Positions 47,735-57,530 of a stretch of 64,000 nucleotides of DNA are shown here, one piece after another (positions within the stretch are counted from its first letter, which is position 1; the number at the start of each line of letters is the position of its first letter). The notes under the pieces are model-generated. The model was not told the origin of the DNA, made no database searches, and saw nothing but the letters and a program-made list of their open reading frames with translations. The stretch is from RPQJ01 sp963744735 (GTDB taxonomy: Bacteria > Pseudomonadota > Gammaproteobacteria > Steroidobacterales > Steroidobacteraceae), in contig CAVUVH010000005.1 of assembly GCA_963744735.1 (NCBI GenBank), positions 1-64,000 on the forward strand, given 5' to 3'. The position numbers and the translations under genes were made by a program.

Positions 47735-49022
47735 ATGGGCGACATCTCCGTCGGTTCGCTGGCCATCCTGCTCATCGTGCTGCTGCGGCCTGTCGGCGTT
47801 CTTCTCGGGCACCGAGACGGCGCTGATGAGCGTCAACCGCTACCGCCTGCGCCACCTCGCGCGCGAGGGCAGCCGCTCGGCGAAGCTGGCCGAGCAGCTG
47901 CTCGAGCGGCCCGACCGCCTGATCGGCATGATCCTGGTCTGCAACAACTTCGTGAACTCCGCGGCCGCGGCGATCGTCACGATCATCGCCCTGTCGCTGG
48001 GCGGCGAGGCGTACGCGGCGATCGGCGTCGGCGTGTTCACCGTGGTGCTGATCATCTTCGGCGAGGTGGCGCCGAAGACCTTCGGCGCGCTGTACCCGGA
48101 GCGCATCGCGCTGCCGGCGGCGGTGATCTACACCGGCCTGCTGAAGGTGCTGTACCCGATCGTCTGGGTGACCAACCTGCTCGCCAACGGCGTGCTGCGC
48201 CTGCTGGGCGTGAGGCGCGAGCAGGTCAACCGCACCTCGCTCAGCAGCGAGGAACTGCGCACCATCGTCGCCGAGGCGAGCACCGTCATCCCGCACCGCC
48301 ACCAGCGCATGCTGATGAGCATCCTCGACCTGGAGAAGATCGCGGTCGACGACATCATGGTGCCGCGCAGCGAGATCTACGGCATCGACCTCAAGGACGA
48401 CTGGGACGACATCGTCGAACAGATCCGCGACTGCCGGCACACGCGCATCCCGGTGTACGACGGCGAGCTCGAGTCGCTGGTCGGCATCCTGCACATGAAG
48501 AAGGTCGCGCGGCTGCTGGTGCGCGACGAGTTCGACCGCGACGAACTGGTCGCGCTCGCCCGGACCCGCGAGCCGTACTACGTGCCGGAGGGCACCTCGC
48601 TCAACCAGCAGCTGCTGCAGTTCCAGCGACAGCGGCGGCGGGTCGCGTTCGTGGTCGACGAATACGGCGACGTGCAGGGACTGGTGACGCTGGAGGACCT
48701 GCTCGAGGAAATCGTCGGCGAGTTCACCACCGACACCAGCCTGCTGCACAAGGACGTCCACCGCGAGCGCAACGACAGCTTCGTGGTCAACGCCACCGCG
48801 AGCGTGCGCACGCTGAACCGCAAGATGGGCTGGACGCTGCCGACGACCGGTCCGCGCACGCTGAACGGCCTGATCGTCGAGCAGATGGAGACGATCCCGT
48901 CGCCGGGGCAGCGGCTGCGGCTCGGCGATTACTCGATCGAGGTGCTGCAGGTGACCGACAACGCGGTCAAGACGGTGCGGCTGAGCCAGGCGGCGACGGC
49001 GGCGCTCGACAAGCCGGGCTGA
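47735..49022 (+). CDS. CNNM/CBS-domain transporter, CorC/HlyC family, one frameshift
   Basis: The start MGDISVGSLAILLIVLL is followed by a +1 change near 47790, then FFSGTETALMSVNRYRLRHL, the CNNM signature. Helices AAAAIVTIIALSLGGEAYAA and GVFTVVLIIFGEVAPKTFGA follow, then two CBS domains (VDDIMVPRSEIYGIDLKDDW; EPYYVPEGTSLNQQLLQFQR; VVDEYGDVQGLVTLEDLLEE) and the CorC_HlyC C-terminal domain (GWTLPTTGPRTLNGLIVEQM). About 428 residues. This family is linked to magnesium/cobalt efflux. It is the third gene of the ffh-ypjD-corC neighbourhood. Its 3' side carries a double-hairpin element in sense. Confidence 0.92.
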
Positions 49023-49078
49023 CCCCTCGCCGGCCCGCAGCGGCTAGCTCGCAGGCGGCTCGGTTCCAGGGCATGCGA

Positions 49079-49230
49079 TTCGGTGCCTTTCCCCGAGCTT
49101 GGAAAGGCAGACACGCGCTCGGGGAAAGGCACCGAAGCGCACGCCTGACAGCTCGCGCCTGAGCAGCTGTCTTCGTGCCGAAGACTGCGCACGGCGCATG
49201 CAGCGTTGCCAGGAGGCAGCGACTCAGGCG
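49079..49230 (+). repeat. double-hairpin 3' element, unit C (after the CorC-type gene)
   Basis: With unit D this occupies most of the gene-free stretch 49023-49441. Arms 49079-49098 and 49117-49136 pair perfectly over 20 bp around TTGGAAAGGCAGACACGC. The second domain: CGCCTGAG (49156-49163) pairs with CTCAGGCG (49223-49230), enclosing the hairpin GTCTTCG/CGAAGAC (49169-49175, 49179-49185) and the motif GCGCACGGCGCATGCAGC (49187-49204). Sense relative to the gene ending at 49022. Confidence 0.82.
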
Positions 49231-49280
49231 GTGCCTGCGCCGCCCCGGGCGCACCGTCGGCCCACGAGTCCGCGCGCCCT

Positions 49281-49422
49281 GGACGCTGCATGCGGCGTGC
49301 GAGTTGACGGCGCCCGGGCCGGCAACTCGCTCAGCCGCGCGAGCGTCGGGCGTTCGATCCGGCCTGTCCCGGCGCGCGCGTGTCTGCCTTTCCAAGCGCG
49401 CCGGGACAGGCCGGAACGAACG
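49281..49422 (-). repeat. double-hairpin 3' element, unit D (after radA)
   Basis: This is the partner of unit C in reverse orientation. Arms 49358-49377 and 49396-49415 pair perfectly over 20 bp around GCGTGTCTGCCTTTCCAA, extended by CGTTCG (49351-49356) with CGAACG (49417-49422). Read on the minus strand the second domain is GCTGAGCGAGTTG, a loop, TCAACTCGCACGCC and GCATGCAGCGTC, with GAGTTG/CAACTC pairing. It begins 20 bases after the radA stop, in radA sense. Confidence 0.82.
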
Positions 49423-49441
49423 CCAGTGACAGCGCCAGAGG

Positions 49442-50810
49442 TCAGAACGCCTTGTCGAGCGCCTCCTGCAGGCGGCCGACGCCCTCGACCTCGATGCCTT
49501 CCACGACGCCCTTGCGCGGCACGTTGGCGGCCGGCACCAGCGCGCGGCGGAAGCCCTGCTTGGCGGCTTCGCGCAAACGCTCCTCGCCGAACGGCACCGG
49601 CCGGATCTCGCCGGTCAGGCCGAGTTCGCCGAAGCAGACGGTATCGGTGGCCAGCGGCCGGTCGCGCAGGCTCGACAGCACCGCGAGCACGGCCGGCAGG
49701 TCGGCCGAGGTCTCGCCGATGCGCACGCCGCCCACGACGTTGATGAACACGTCGCGGCCGGAGCTCGCCACGCCGCCATGACGGTGCAGCACCGCGAGCA
49801 GCAGCGCGAGTCGGCTCGACTCGAACCCCACGGCGACGCGGCGCGGGTTCATGCCCTGCGCCTCGTCGACCAGCGCCTGCACTTCGACCAGCAGCGGCCG
49901 GCTGCCTTCGCGCACCACGGTGACCACGCTGCCCGCGACGGGCTGCGGGTGGCGCGAGAGAAAGATGGCCGAGGGATTGCGCACCTCGCGCAGTCCCTGC
50001 TCGACCATCGCGAACACGCCCAGCTCGTTGGCGCTGCCGAAGCGGTTCTTCACCGCGCGCACCACGCGGAACCGGCTGGCCGGGATCGCTCTCGAAGTAC
50101 AGCACCGTGTCGACCATGTGCTCGAGGATGCGCGGGCCGGCGATCTGCCCCTCCTTGGTGACGTGGCCGATCAGCAGCACGGCCGTGCCGGTTTCCTTGG
50201 CGTAGCGCACCAGCCGCGCGGCCGACTCGCGCACCTGCACCGCCGAGCCGGGAGATGACTCGCTCAGCTCGGTCTGCATGGTCTGGATCGAGTCGATCAC
50301 CAGCACCTGCGCGCGCGCGGCGACTGCTTCCTCGAGGATCGCCTCGACCCGCGTCTCGGCCGCGAGGCGCAGCGTGGCCGCGTCGAGCCCCAGGCGCTGG
50401 GCGCGCGCCGCCACCTGGCGCACGGATTCCTCGCCGGAAACGTACAGCACCGCGTGCGCGCGGCTCAGCGCGTCCGCTGCCTGCAGCAGCAGCGTCGACT
50501 TGCCGATGCCGGGGTCGCCGCCGAGCAGCACGACGGAACCGGCGACCAGCCCGCCGCCCAGCACCCGGTCGAGCTCGCCGATGCCCGTGACGGCGCGCTC
50601 GTCGCGCTCCTGTGCGATCTCGGTCACGGTCCGGCTGCTGGCCGGGCCCGCCGCCGGTGCGGCCCGGCCCCCACGGCCGCCAACGGCCGCGATCGATGAC
50701 ACGGCGATCTCGAGCGTGTTCCATGCCTCGCAGGCCGGGCACTGGCCCTGCCACTGCGCGGTGTGGGCGCCGCAGTTGCCACAGACATAGCGGGTTTTGG
50801 GTCGTGCCAT
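49442..50810 (-). CDS. radA: DNA repair protein RadA, one frameshift
   Basis: The zinc finger VCGNCGAHTAQWQGQCPACE leads into a RecA-like ATPase (Walker A VVLLGGDPGIGKSTLLLQAA, Walker B AQVLVIDSIQTMQTELSES), the RadA-specific VKNRFGSANELGVFAM and a Lon-protease-like domain (ADLPAVLAVLSSLRDRPLAT, GELGLTGEIRPVPFGEERL). A +1 change near 50088, just after YFESDP, is the only break in about 455 residues. RadA promotes branch migration and processing of recombination intermediates. It diverges from the kinase gene across 131 bases. Its 3' side carries element D. Confidence 0.95.
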
Positions 50811-50941
50811 TTCGGGCTGCGGGACGCGTACTGAGCCAGCGACGGGAGGCCGGTGATGCTAGCACGCTGCGGCGACCCTGCCGGAGTGTGACGGCGCCGG
50901 CAATTCCAGTCCCGGAGCGCGTCCTATACTTCGGGACACAG

Positions 50942-51856
50942 ATGCGCAGCCAGGTCGAACCCACCGTCATGCTGGACACCTCCGGCGGCCGGGGCCCCAA
51001 GGCCCCGGCACGGCCGGAAGCCGCGCCTGCGCGGCTTGGGCGGTACGAACTGACGCACGAGATCGGCCGGGGCGCGATGGGCGTGGTCTACCGCGGCCGC
51101 GACCCGCGCATCAATCGCGAGGTGGCGCTCAAGGCAATCTCGCTGGCCGACGAATTCGAGGGCGACGAGCTGGAGCGGGCCCGCCAGCGGTTCTTCCGCG
51201 AGGCCGAGATGGCCGGCCGCCTGTCGCACCCGCACATCGTGACGATCTTCGACGCCGGCGAGGATCGCGGCATCGCCTGGATCGCGATGGAACTGCTGCG
51301 CGGGCAGCACCTGGTCGAGTACGCCAGCCCGGCACGCATGCTGCCGCCCGCCATCGCGATCGAAATCGTGGCGCGGCTCGCGGATGCGCTGCACTATGCG
51401 CACCAGAACCAGGTCGTGCACCGGGACATCAAGCCCGCCAACATCATGTTCGATCCCCCGAGCGGCGAACTCAAGATCACGGACTTCGGCATCGCGCGCC
51501 TGACCGACTCAGGCCGCACGCGCACGGGCGTCGTGCTCGGCACGCCGTCGTTCATGTCGCCGGAGCAGCTGCAGGGCCGCCCGGTGACGGGCCGCTCGGA
51601 CCTGTTCTCGCTCGCGGTTTCGCTGTACCAGATGCTGGCAGGCCAGCTGCCCTTCCGCAGCGACACCATGCCCGGCCTGATGATGAAGATCGCGCAGGAA
51701 GCGCATCCGCGCATCTGCGCGCAGAATCCGGCGCTGCCGGCGGGGCTGGACGCGTTCTTCGAGCGCGCGCTGGCCAAGGACCCGGCCGGACGTTACGACA
51801 GCGGTGCGGCGATGGCGCAGGCACTGCGCGACGTCAACTCGCCGGACCCGCGCTGA
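50942..51856 (+). CDS. soluble Hanks-type serine/threonine protein kinase
   Basis: 304 residues with all kinase subdomains: Gly loop GRYELTHEIGRGAMGVVYRG, VAxK lysine NREVALKAISL, catalytic loop QVVHRDIKPANIMFDPPSGE, DFG in LKITDFGIARL, activation segment GVVLGTPSFMSPEQLQG, and YQMLAGQLPFRSDTM. There is no membrane helix and no C-terminal sensor, so it is a minimal cytoplasmic kinase. A PP2C phosphatase gene starts 5 bases later and a dual-FHA protein follows, giving a kinase-phosphatase-reader operon. The sequence TATACT at 50925-50930 lies only 12 bases before the ATG; if it is the -10, the leader is very short. Targets are unknown. Confidence 0.93.
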   Translation: MRSQVEPTVMLDTSGGRGPKAPARPEAAPARLGRYELTHEIGRGAMGVVYRGRDPRINREVALKAISLADEFEGDELERARQRFFREAEMAGRLSHPHIVTIFDAGEDRGIAWIAMELLRGQHLVEYASPARMLPPAIAIEIVARLADALHYAHQNQVVHRDIKPANIMFDPPSGELKITDFGIARLTDSGRTRTGVVLGTPSFMSPEQLQGRPVTGRSDLFSLAVSLYQMLAGQLPFRSDTMPGLMMKIAQEAHPRICAQNPALPAGLDAFFERALAKDPAGRYDSGAAMAQALRDVNSPDPR

Positions 51857-51861
51857 GCGCG

Positions 51862-52686
51862 ATGCGGCTCAAGGGCAAATTCCGTTGCGTCGGCGCTTCC
51901 GATACCGGTCGCGTGCGCGAGCACAACGAGGACACGATCGGCACCGACGCCGACATCGGCCTGGTGGTGCTGGCCGACGGCATGGGCGGCTACAAGGCCG
52001 GTGAAGTCGCGAGCGGCATCGCCGTGCGCACGGTGCTGACGCTGATGAAGGACGCGGTCGACCGCGAGGACCTCAGCCTGCGGGACGACGAGAGCGGGCT
52101 GAGCCGGCCCGGCATCCTGCTGCGGGACGCGATCCAGCGCGCCAACAAGGTCATCTACCAGACGGCCAAGACACAGGCGCACTGCGAGGGCATGGGCACG
52201 ACGGTCGTGGCCGGGCTGTTCTTCGACGACCGGCTCACCATCGCCCACGTCGGCGACTCGCGCCTCTACCGCTGCCGCGACGGCAAGCTCGAGCAGGTGA
52301 CCCAGGACCACTCGCTGCTGCAGGAGCTGGTCGCCCGCGGGTTCTACACGCCCGAAGAGGCGCAGCGCGCCGCCGCCAAGAATTATGTGACGCGCGCACT
52401 GGGTGTCGAGCCTACGGTTGATGTAGAGATCACCGAGGTGCCGGCGCTGAAGGACGACGTCTACGTGCTCTGTTCGGACGGGCTGTCCGACATGGTCGAA
52501 GACGACGATATTCAGTTAACGATCAACACCTTTGGTGCTAATCTTGAGACAGTCGCTAAACAGCTGGTGCTGTTGAGCAACGACAACGGGGGACGGGATA
52601 ACATCTCCGTGGTGCTGGTGCGGGTGCTCGATGCATTCCCGGCACAGCTCGGGGTGGTCGACCGGATCCGCAAGCTGTTCGCGTAA
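51862..52686 (+). CDS. PP2C-family serine/threonine phosphatase
   Basis: 274 residues: GASDTGRVREHNEDTIGTDA, VVLADGMGGYKAGEVASGIA, GMGTTVVAGLFFDDRLTIAH, VGDSRLYRCRDGKLEQVTQD, HSLLQELVARGFYTPEEAQR, DVYVLCSDGLSDMV and GGRDNISVVLVRVLDA. The Asp residues of DGMGG, SDG and GRDN coordinate the two metals. It should remove phosphate added by the preceding kinase. The 3' third has a stretch (52505-52560) with AT-rich codons such as TTA, CTT, AAT and AAA, unlike the rest of the window. Confidence 0.94.
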   Translation: MRLKGKFRCVGASDTGRVREHNEDTIGTDADIGLVVLADGMGGYKAGEVASGIAVRTVLTLMKDAVDREDLSLRDDESGLSRPGILLRDAIQRANKVIYQTAKTQAHCEGMGTTVVAGLFFDDRLTIAHVGDSRLYRCRDGKLEQVTQDHSLLQELVARGFYTPEEAQRAAAKNYVTRALGVEPTVDVEITEVPALKDDVYVLCSDGLSDMVEDDDIQLTINTFGANLETVAKQLVLLSNDNGGRDNISVVLVRVLDAFPAQLGVVDRIRKLFA

Positions 52687-52703
52687 GGGAGCTCAGTTCA
52701 AGC

Positions 52704-53430
52704 ATGGCCAGACTGGTTCTGCATCTCGACGGGCAGGTTCTCGCCGAGTACAACATGAGCAAGGAGCGCTACACGATCGGGCGGCTCCCGGACAACGACA
52801 TCCGCATCGACAACCCGGCGGTGTCGGGCCATCACGCGCTGGTCATCAACATCCTGAACGACTCGTTCCTGGAAGACCTGAACAGCACCAACGGCACCTA
52901 CGTCAACGGCAAGATCATCAAGAAGCATGCGTTGCAGCATGCCGACGTGATCACCGTGGGCCATCACGCGCTGCGCTTCGTCGATGGCGACACCGACGAG
53001 CCCGAGGACGAGTTCCAGAAGACCATGGTGATCAGCCCGCGCGATGCCGCGACGCTGATGGCCGGCGCGCCGAAGGCCGCCGCCGCGATGCAGGGCGCAG
53101 CGGCGCAGCAGGCGCCAGGCAACGGCGCCGGCATCGCCTTCGTTCCCGAACGGCGTGCTGCCGCGGGCCAAGCTGCAGGTCCTGTCCGGCCAGTTTGCCG
53201 GGCGCGAGCTCGAACTGGTCAAGACGCTGACGACGCTCGGCCGTCCGGGCGTGCAGGTGGCGGCGATCACGCGCCGCTCCGACGGCTTCTACATCGTGCA
53301 CGTCGAGAGCGGCAAGGAAGGCGACTTCCCGCTGGTCAACGGCATCGCGATCGGTCCGCAGGCGCGGCGCCTGCACGACAACGACGTGGTGCAGCTCGCG
53401 GGCGTCAAGATGGGGTTCTTCGAAAGCTGA
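52704..53430 (+). CDS. dual FHA-domain protein, one frameshift
   Basis: The first FHA domain is canonical: YTIGRLPDNDIRIDNPAVSG, HHALVINILNDSFLEDLNST and NGTYVNGKIIKKHALQHADV, with the Arg, Ser, His and Asn that read phosphothreonine. An Ala-rich linker (AAAAMQGAAAQQA) precedes a +1 change near 53150 and a second FHA-like fold (AKLQVLSGQFAGRELELVKT, TLTTLGRPGVQVAAITRRSD, GDFPLVNGIAIGPQARRLHD) that lacks the canonical binding residues. The TMVI segment (EFQKTMVISPRD) between them could be a kinase target, since such TMV motifs are common in FHA partners. It lies 17 bases after the phosphatase gene. Confidence 0.9.
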
Positions 53431-53436
53431 GGGCGA

Positions 53437-54522
53437 TCAGCCGACCTCGAGCTGCACCCGCTGGCTGACGCTGCAGAGCAGGTCCCACGGAATCGCGCCG
53501 GCGTGCGCCGCGATCTCCTCGACCGGCACTTCGCTGCCCCACAGCACCACCGGGTCACCCACGGCCACCGCCGGCAGGTCGGTCACGTCGACCGTGATCA
53601 TGTCCATCGACACGCGGCCGATCAGCGGCGCCCGGCGACCGCCCACCTGCACCGGCGCGCCGGACGCGGTGTTGCGCGGGTAGCCGTCGCCGTAGCCCGC
53701 CGCCACCACCGCCATGCGCGTTGCGCGTTGCGCGGTCCATGAGCCGCCGTAGCCGACGGTCTCCCCGGCCCGCACGTCCTTGACCGCGATCACTTCGGTG
53801 CGCAGCGTCATCGCGGCGCGCAACCCGAGTTCCGCGCCGTGCCCGCTCGGGAACGGCGACACGCCATACAGCATCAGGCCCGGCCGCACCCAGTCGGCGC
53901 GCGCCGCCGGCCACGACAGCACGCCCGCGCTGTTGGCGATGCTGCGCGCCCCGGGCAGGCCGGCGGTCGCGGCGGCGAAGGCATCGAGCTGCTGCCGTGT
54001 CTTCGGGTCGCGGCGGTCGTCGGCCGAGGCCAGGTGCGTCACGAGCGTGGGCTCGGTGTGCACGTGCGGGTTGCGCCGCAGCCGCTCGTAGGCCGCCGCG
54101 AACTCCTCGAGACGGAAACCGAGGCGGTTCATGCCGGAATCGAGCTTGATCCAGCAGGTGACCTGCGCGTCGCCACTGAGGCCGTCGAGCAGTTCGAGCT
54201 GCTCGAAGCTGTGGACCATCAGCTCGAACCTGGCCTGGGCCGCGGCCGCGAGCTGCCCGGCGCTGAACACGCCCTCGAGCAGCAGGATGCGGTTGGCGAG
54301 CCCGGCGGCCCGCAGCGCCAGCCCCTCGCCCAGCCGCGCCACCGCGAAGCCGTCGGCCTCGGCCAGCGCCTTGGCCGCGGGCACCAGGCCATGGCCATAG
54401 GCGTTGGCCTTGATCACCGCCATCACGCGGCTGTCGGGCGCCACCCTGCGCGTGTGCCGCAGGTTGTGGCGCAGCGCGGCGGCGTCGATCACGGCGCGGA
54501 TGAGGCTTTGCTGGTTCTGCAC
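53437..54522 (-). CDS. alr: alanine racemase
   Basis: An intact 361-residue PLP enzyme. The lysine motif AVIKANAYGHGLVPAAKAL and the catalytic tyrosine region GETVGYGGSWTAQRATRMAV are present, with RPGLMLYGVSPFP and GRVSMDMITVDVTDLP. It makes D-alanine for peptidoglycan. It follows dnaB in the same direction (28 bases), the order seen in pseudomonads, and is convergent with the FHA gene (6 bases between stops). Confidence 0.97.
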   Translation of the reverse strand: MQNQQSLIRAVIDAAALRHNLRHTRRVAPDSRVMAVIKANAYGHGLVPAAKALAEADGFAVARLGEGLALRAAGLANRILLLEGVFSAGQLAAAAQARFELMVHSFEQLELLDGLSGDAQVTCWIKLDSGMNRLGFRLEEFAAAYERLRRNPHVHTEPTLVTHLASADDRRDPKTRQQLDAFAAATAGLPGARSIANSAGVLSWPAARADWVRPGLMLYGVSPFPSGHGAELGLRAAMTLRTEVIAVKDVRAGETVGYGGSWTAQRATRMAVVAAGYGDGYPRNTASGAPVQVGGRRAPLIGRVSMDMITVDVTDLPAVAVGDPVVLWGSEVPVEEIAAHAGAIPWDLLCSVSQRVQLEVG

Positions 54523-54550
54523 GATGAGCTGCCTGCGGGCGGCCGGGGCG

Positions 54551-56000
54551 TCAGGCGCCGTAATCGTTGCCGTAGTCGCCGTGCGCGAGGTTCTCGAAGC
54601 GCGTGTACTTGCCGAGGAAGGTCAGGTGCACTTCGCCGGTCGGGCCGTTGCGCTGCTTGGCGATGATGATGTCGGCGATGCCCTTGCGCGGCGTGTCCGG
54701 TTCGTACACTTCCTCGCGGTAGATCATCATGATCAGGTCAGCATCCTGCTCGATCGCGCCGGATTCTCTGCAGGTCCGACATCACCGGCTTCTTGTCGGT
54801 GCGCTGCTCGACGCCGCGGTTGAGCTGCGACAGCGCGATCACCGGCACGCGCAGCTCCTTGGCCAGCGCCTTGAGCGAGCGCGAGATCTCGGAGATCTCG
54901 GTGGCGCGGTTTTCCTTGTTGCCCGCCACCTGCATCAGCTGCAGGTAGTCGACGACGATCAGGCCGAGGCCGCCCTGCTTCTCGCAGTCGCGCGCGAGGC
55001 GGCGCGCGCGGGCACGCACTTCGGTCGGGGTGAGCGAACCGCTGTCGTCGATGAAGATCGGCGCAGTCTTCATCTGCGCAATGGCGCTGTTGATGCGCGC
55101 CCAGTCCTCGTCGCCGAAGTTGCCGGTGCGCATGTGGCCCTGGTCGACGCGGCCGAGCGAGGAAATCATGCGGAACGCGAGCTGCTCGCGCGACATTTCC
55201 ATCGAGAAGATCGCGACCGGCCGGTTGGCCGAGATCGCCGCGTTCTCGCCGATGTTGAGCGCGAACGTGGTCTTGCCCATCGACGGCCGGCCGGCGACGA
55301 TGATGAGGTCGCCGGCCTGCAGGCCCGCGGTCATCTTGTCGAGCTCGGCGTAGCCGGTGCTGATGCCGGTGAGCTGGCCCTGCGCGGCGTGCAGCAGGTC
55401 GAGGCGGTCGATGGCCGCGCCGAGCACTTCGCGCACCGGCACGAACCCCGAGCCGAGCTTGCGGCCCTTCTCGGCGATCTGGAAGATCTTGCGCTCGGCT
55501 TCGTCGACCAGCTCGGCCGCGGGCTGGCCCTCGTTGGCGTAGGCGCTGCCGGCGATCTCGCCGCTGACGCGGATCAGCTGCCGCAGCAGCGAGCGCTCGC
55601 GCACGATGTCGGCGTAGGCGCGGATGTTCTCGGCGGTGGGCGTGTCGCGCGCCAGGCCGGCGAGGTAGGCCAGGCCGCCGGTGTCGTCGGCGAGGCCCTT
55701 GCTGGCGAGGCGCTCGGCCAGCGTGACCGCGTCGCTCGGCTCGCCCTTCTGCGACAGGTCGAGGATGGCCTCGAAGATCAGCTGGTGATCGCGCCGGTAG
55801 AAGTCTTCCGCGCGCAGGCGGTCGGCGATCGAGTCCCAGGTGCTGTTGTCGAGCAGCAGGCCGCCCAGCACGGCCTGCTCGGCCTCGAGCGAATGCGGCG
55901 GGATGCGCAGCGCCGCCGCTTCCTCGCTCAGGAACGGGCGTGGCTTCCGGCGCGACCTGCCGCCGGAACCGAAACCGCTGCCGCTGTCGTCCTGCTCCAT
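54551..56000 (-). CDS. dnaB: replicative DNA helicase DnaB, one frameshift near the C-terminus
   Basis: The N-terminal domain (IPPHSLEAEQAVLGGLLLDN, STWDSIADRLRAEDFYRRDH) and RecA-like motor (Walker A LIIVAGRPSMGKTTFALNIG, AIFSMEMSREQLAFRMISSL, Walker B GLGLIVVDYLQLMQVAGNKE, VIALSQLNRGVEQRTDKKPV) are intact. A +1 near 54768 then shifts the last 70 residues (SGAIEQDADLIMMIYREEVY, FLGKYTRFENLAHGDYGNDY; stop TCA complement at 54551). Removing it gives about 482 residues. DnaB unwinds DNA at replication forks. It lies between rplI and alr on the same strand. Confidence 0.96.
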
Positions 56001-56035
56001 CGTCGACCGATGACCCCGCTGCTCGAGCGAGGGTA

Positions 56036-56485
56036 TCAGTCTTCGGCGGTGATCGTGACCGGGAGGTCGATCTCGACGTCGGAGTGCAGGTGCAGCTTGA
56101 CGTGGTGCTCGCCGATCAGGCGGATCGGGCCGCCCGGCAGCCGCACTTCACTGCGCTCGACGGCGATGCCGGCCTTGGTCAGCGCCTCGGCCACGTCGGC
56201 GGTGCCGACCGAGCCGAACAGCTTGCCTTCCGTGCCCGCCTTCGCGTGCAGCGCCAGCGTGAAGTTCTCGAGCTGCTTCGCGCGCGCCTGGGCGCCCGTG
56301 AGCGAGTCGGCGGCGAGCTTCTCGAACTCGGCGCGACGCTCCTCGAACTTCTTCAGGTTGGCGGCGGTCGCGAGCGCAGCCCGGCCCGACGGCAGCAGGA
56401 AATTGCGGCCGTAGCCCGGCTTGACCTTGACCTTGTCGCCGATGTTGCCGAGGTTGGCAACCTTCTGCAGCAGGATGACTTCCAT
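56036..56485 (-). CDS. rplI: 50S ribosomal protein L9
   Basis: 149 residues: MEVILLQKVANLGNIGDKVK and VKPGYGRNFLLPSGRAALAT (the L9 signature), then a connecting helix (KKFEERRAEFEKLAADSLTG) and a C-terminal domain (LFGSVGTADVAEALTKAGIA). It belongs to the rpsF-rpsR-membrane protein-rplI group. Confidence 0.98.
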   Translation of the reverse strand: MEVILLQKVANLGNIGDKVKVKPGYGRNFLLPSGRAALATAANLKKFEERRAEFEKLAADSLTGAQARAKQLENFTLALHAKAGTEGKLFGSVGTADVAEALTKAGIAVERSEVRLPGGPIRLIGEHHVKLHLHSDVEIDLPVTITAED

Positions 56486-56506
56486 CGTTGTGTCCTCGAT
56501 CGATCT

Positions 56507-57467
56507 TCAAATCTGAAACGTTGTTGTCGACAGTCTCGTCCAACTCAATCCGTGCTCGTGCTCGTGCCCGGCGCCCGGCGCCGGCGGCTGCGAGCGCAGC
56601 CAGTTGTCCACGAAGCCCCAGGCCGCCAGCGCCACCACGGCGAACGGCGCCACCAGCACCAGCGTCGCGTAGGTGACCCAGAGCCACGCCGCGTGCAACT
56701 GCTGCTGCGCGACCGCCCGGTGCGTGGCCGCCAGGCCCACGATCACCAGCGCGCCCAGCAGCAGCCGCCCGATGTCGCCCACCAGCGCCTGCTGCGTGAA
56801 CAGCGAAACGCCGATCACCAGCTGCCGCGGCCAGTCCCAGCACCCGGCCCAGGCGGATCTGCCGGAACTCGGCGCCGAACGCGCCGGCCTGCTCGGGCAG
56901 CGACTGCCACCAGCGGGCGAGGAACAGCGCGCACATCGCGAGCGTCATCGTCAGCACCGCGATCCAGCCCCACAGCGTGCGGGCCAGCGTGTCGGCCAGC
57001 CCGTCCTTCTCCAGGTCCATCGGCAGGCCGCGGGTCTTCATCTCCTGCGCCAGGTCGCGCACGAACGGGGCCCAGAACTGCTGCGGGTCGCCGAACGACA
57101 CATGCAGCACGACCAGCATGGCGGCGCCCACCAGCGTCGCAACCTGCAGGCACAGCGACAGCGATTCCGTCCGCCGCAGCAACAGGGCCAGCAGCAGCGG
57201 CGGTCCCAGCACCCAGGCCGCGTAGATCAGGCCTACCGCGATCGGCCGTCCGAACGCGAGCATCGCGCCGGCCAGCAGCAGGCTGGCACCGGCGGCGACG
57301 ATCGCCCCCGCTCGCTCGCCACGCACCAGCACGACCAGCGCCGGCACCGCGCCCGGCAGGAAGAAGGCGACCCCGATCCCGATCAACGGCAGCAGGCCCA
57401 GCAGGGCCGTCACGAGGACGGCGCCGACGGTGTTATCGGCGAGCCACTGGGCCAGCGAGCGGTTCAT
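56507..57467 (-). CDS. DUF2232-like membrane protein, one frameshift
   Basis: From the ATG at 57467, seven or eight helices: VGAVLVTALLGLLPLIGIGV, VPALVVLVRGERAGAIVAAG, AIVAAGASLLLAGAMLAFG, GLIYAAWVLGPPLLLALLL, GWIAVLTMTLAMCALFLARW, then after a +1 change near 56820 LVIGVSLFTQQALVGDIGRL, GALVIVGLAATHRAVAQQQL and TYATLVLVAPFAVVALAAW. About 320 residues. Its place between rpsR and rplI and its hydrophobic pattern match the DUF2232 proteins found there in pseudomonads. No biochemical role is known. It ends in a His/Glu-rich tail (GHEHEHGLS) that could bind metal. Confidence 0.78.
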
Positions 57468-57530
57468 GGTGCAGTGCGCGAGCCGCACCGGGTCGCAACC
57501 GACCCGAGCGGCACGCCCACGCGCTCAGGC

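Noticed and set aside
49079..49422. Double-hairpin pairs as classical REPINs
   Set aside because: REPINs conserve the stem sequence between copies. Here the loop and a distal motif are conserved while stems differ, so that label does not fit well, although a transposase-linked origin is not excluded.
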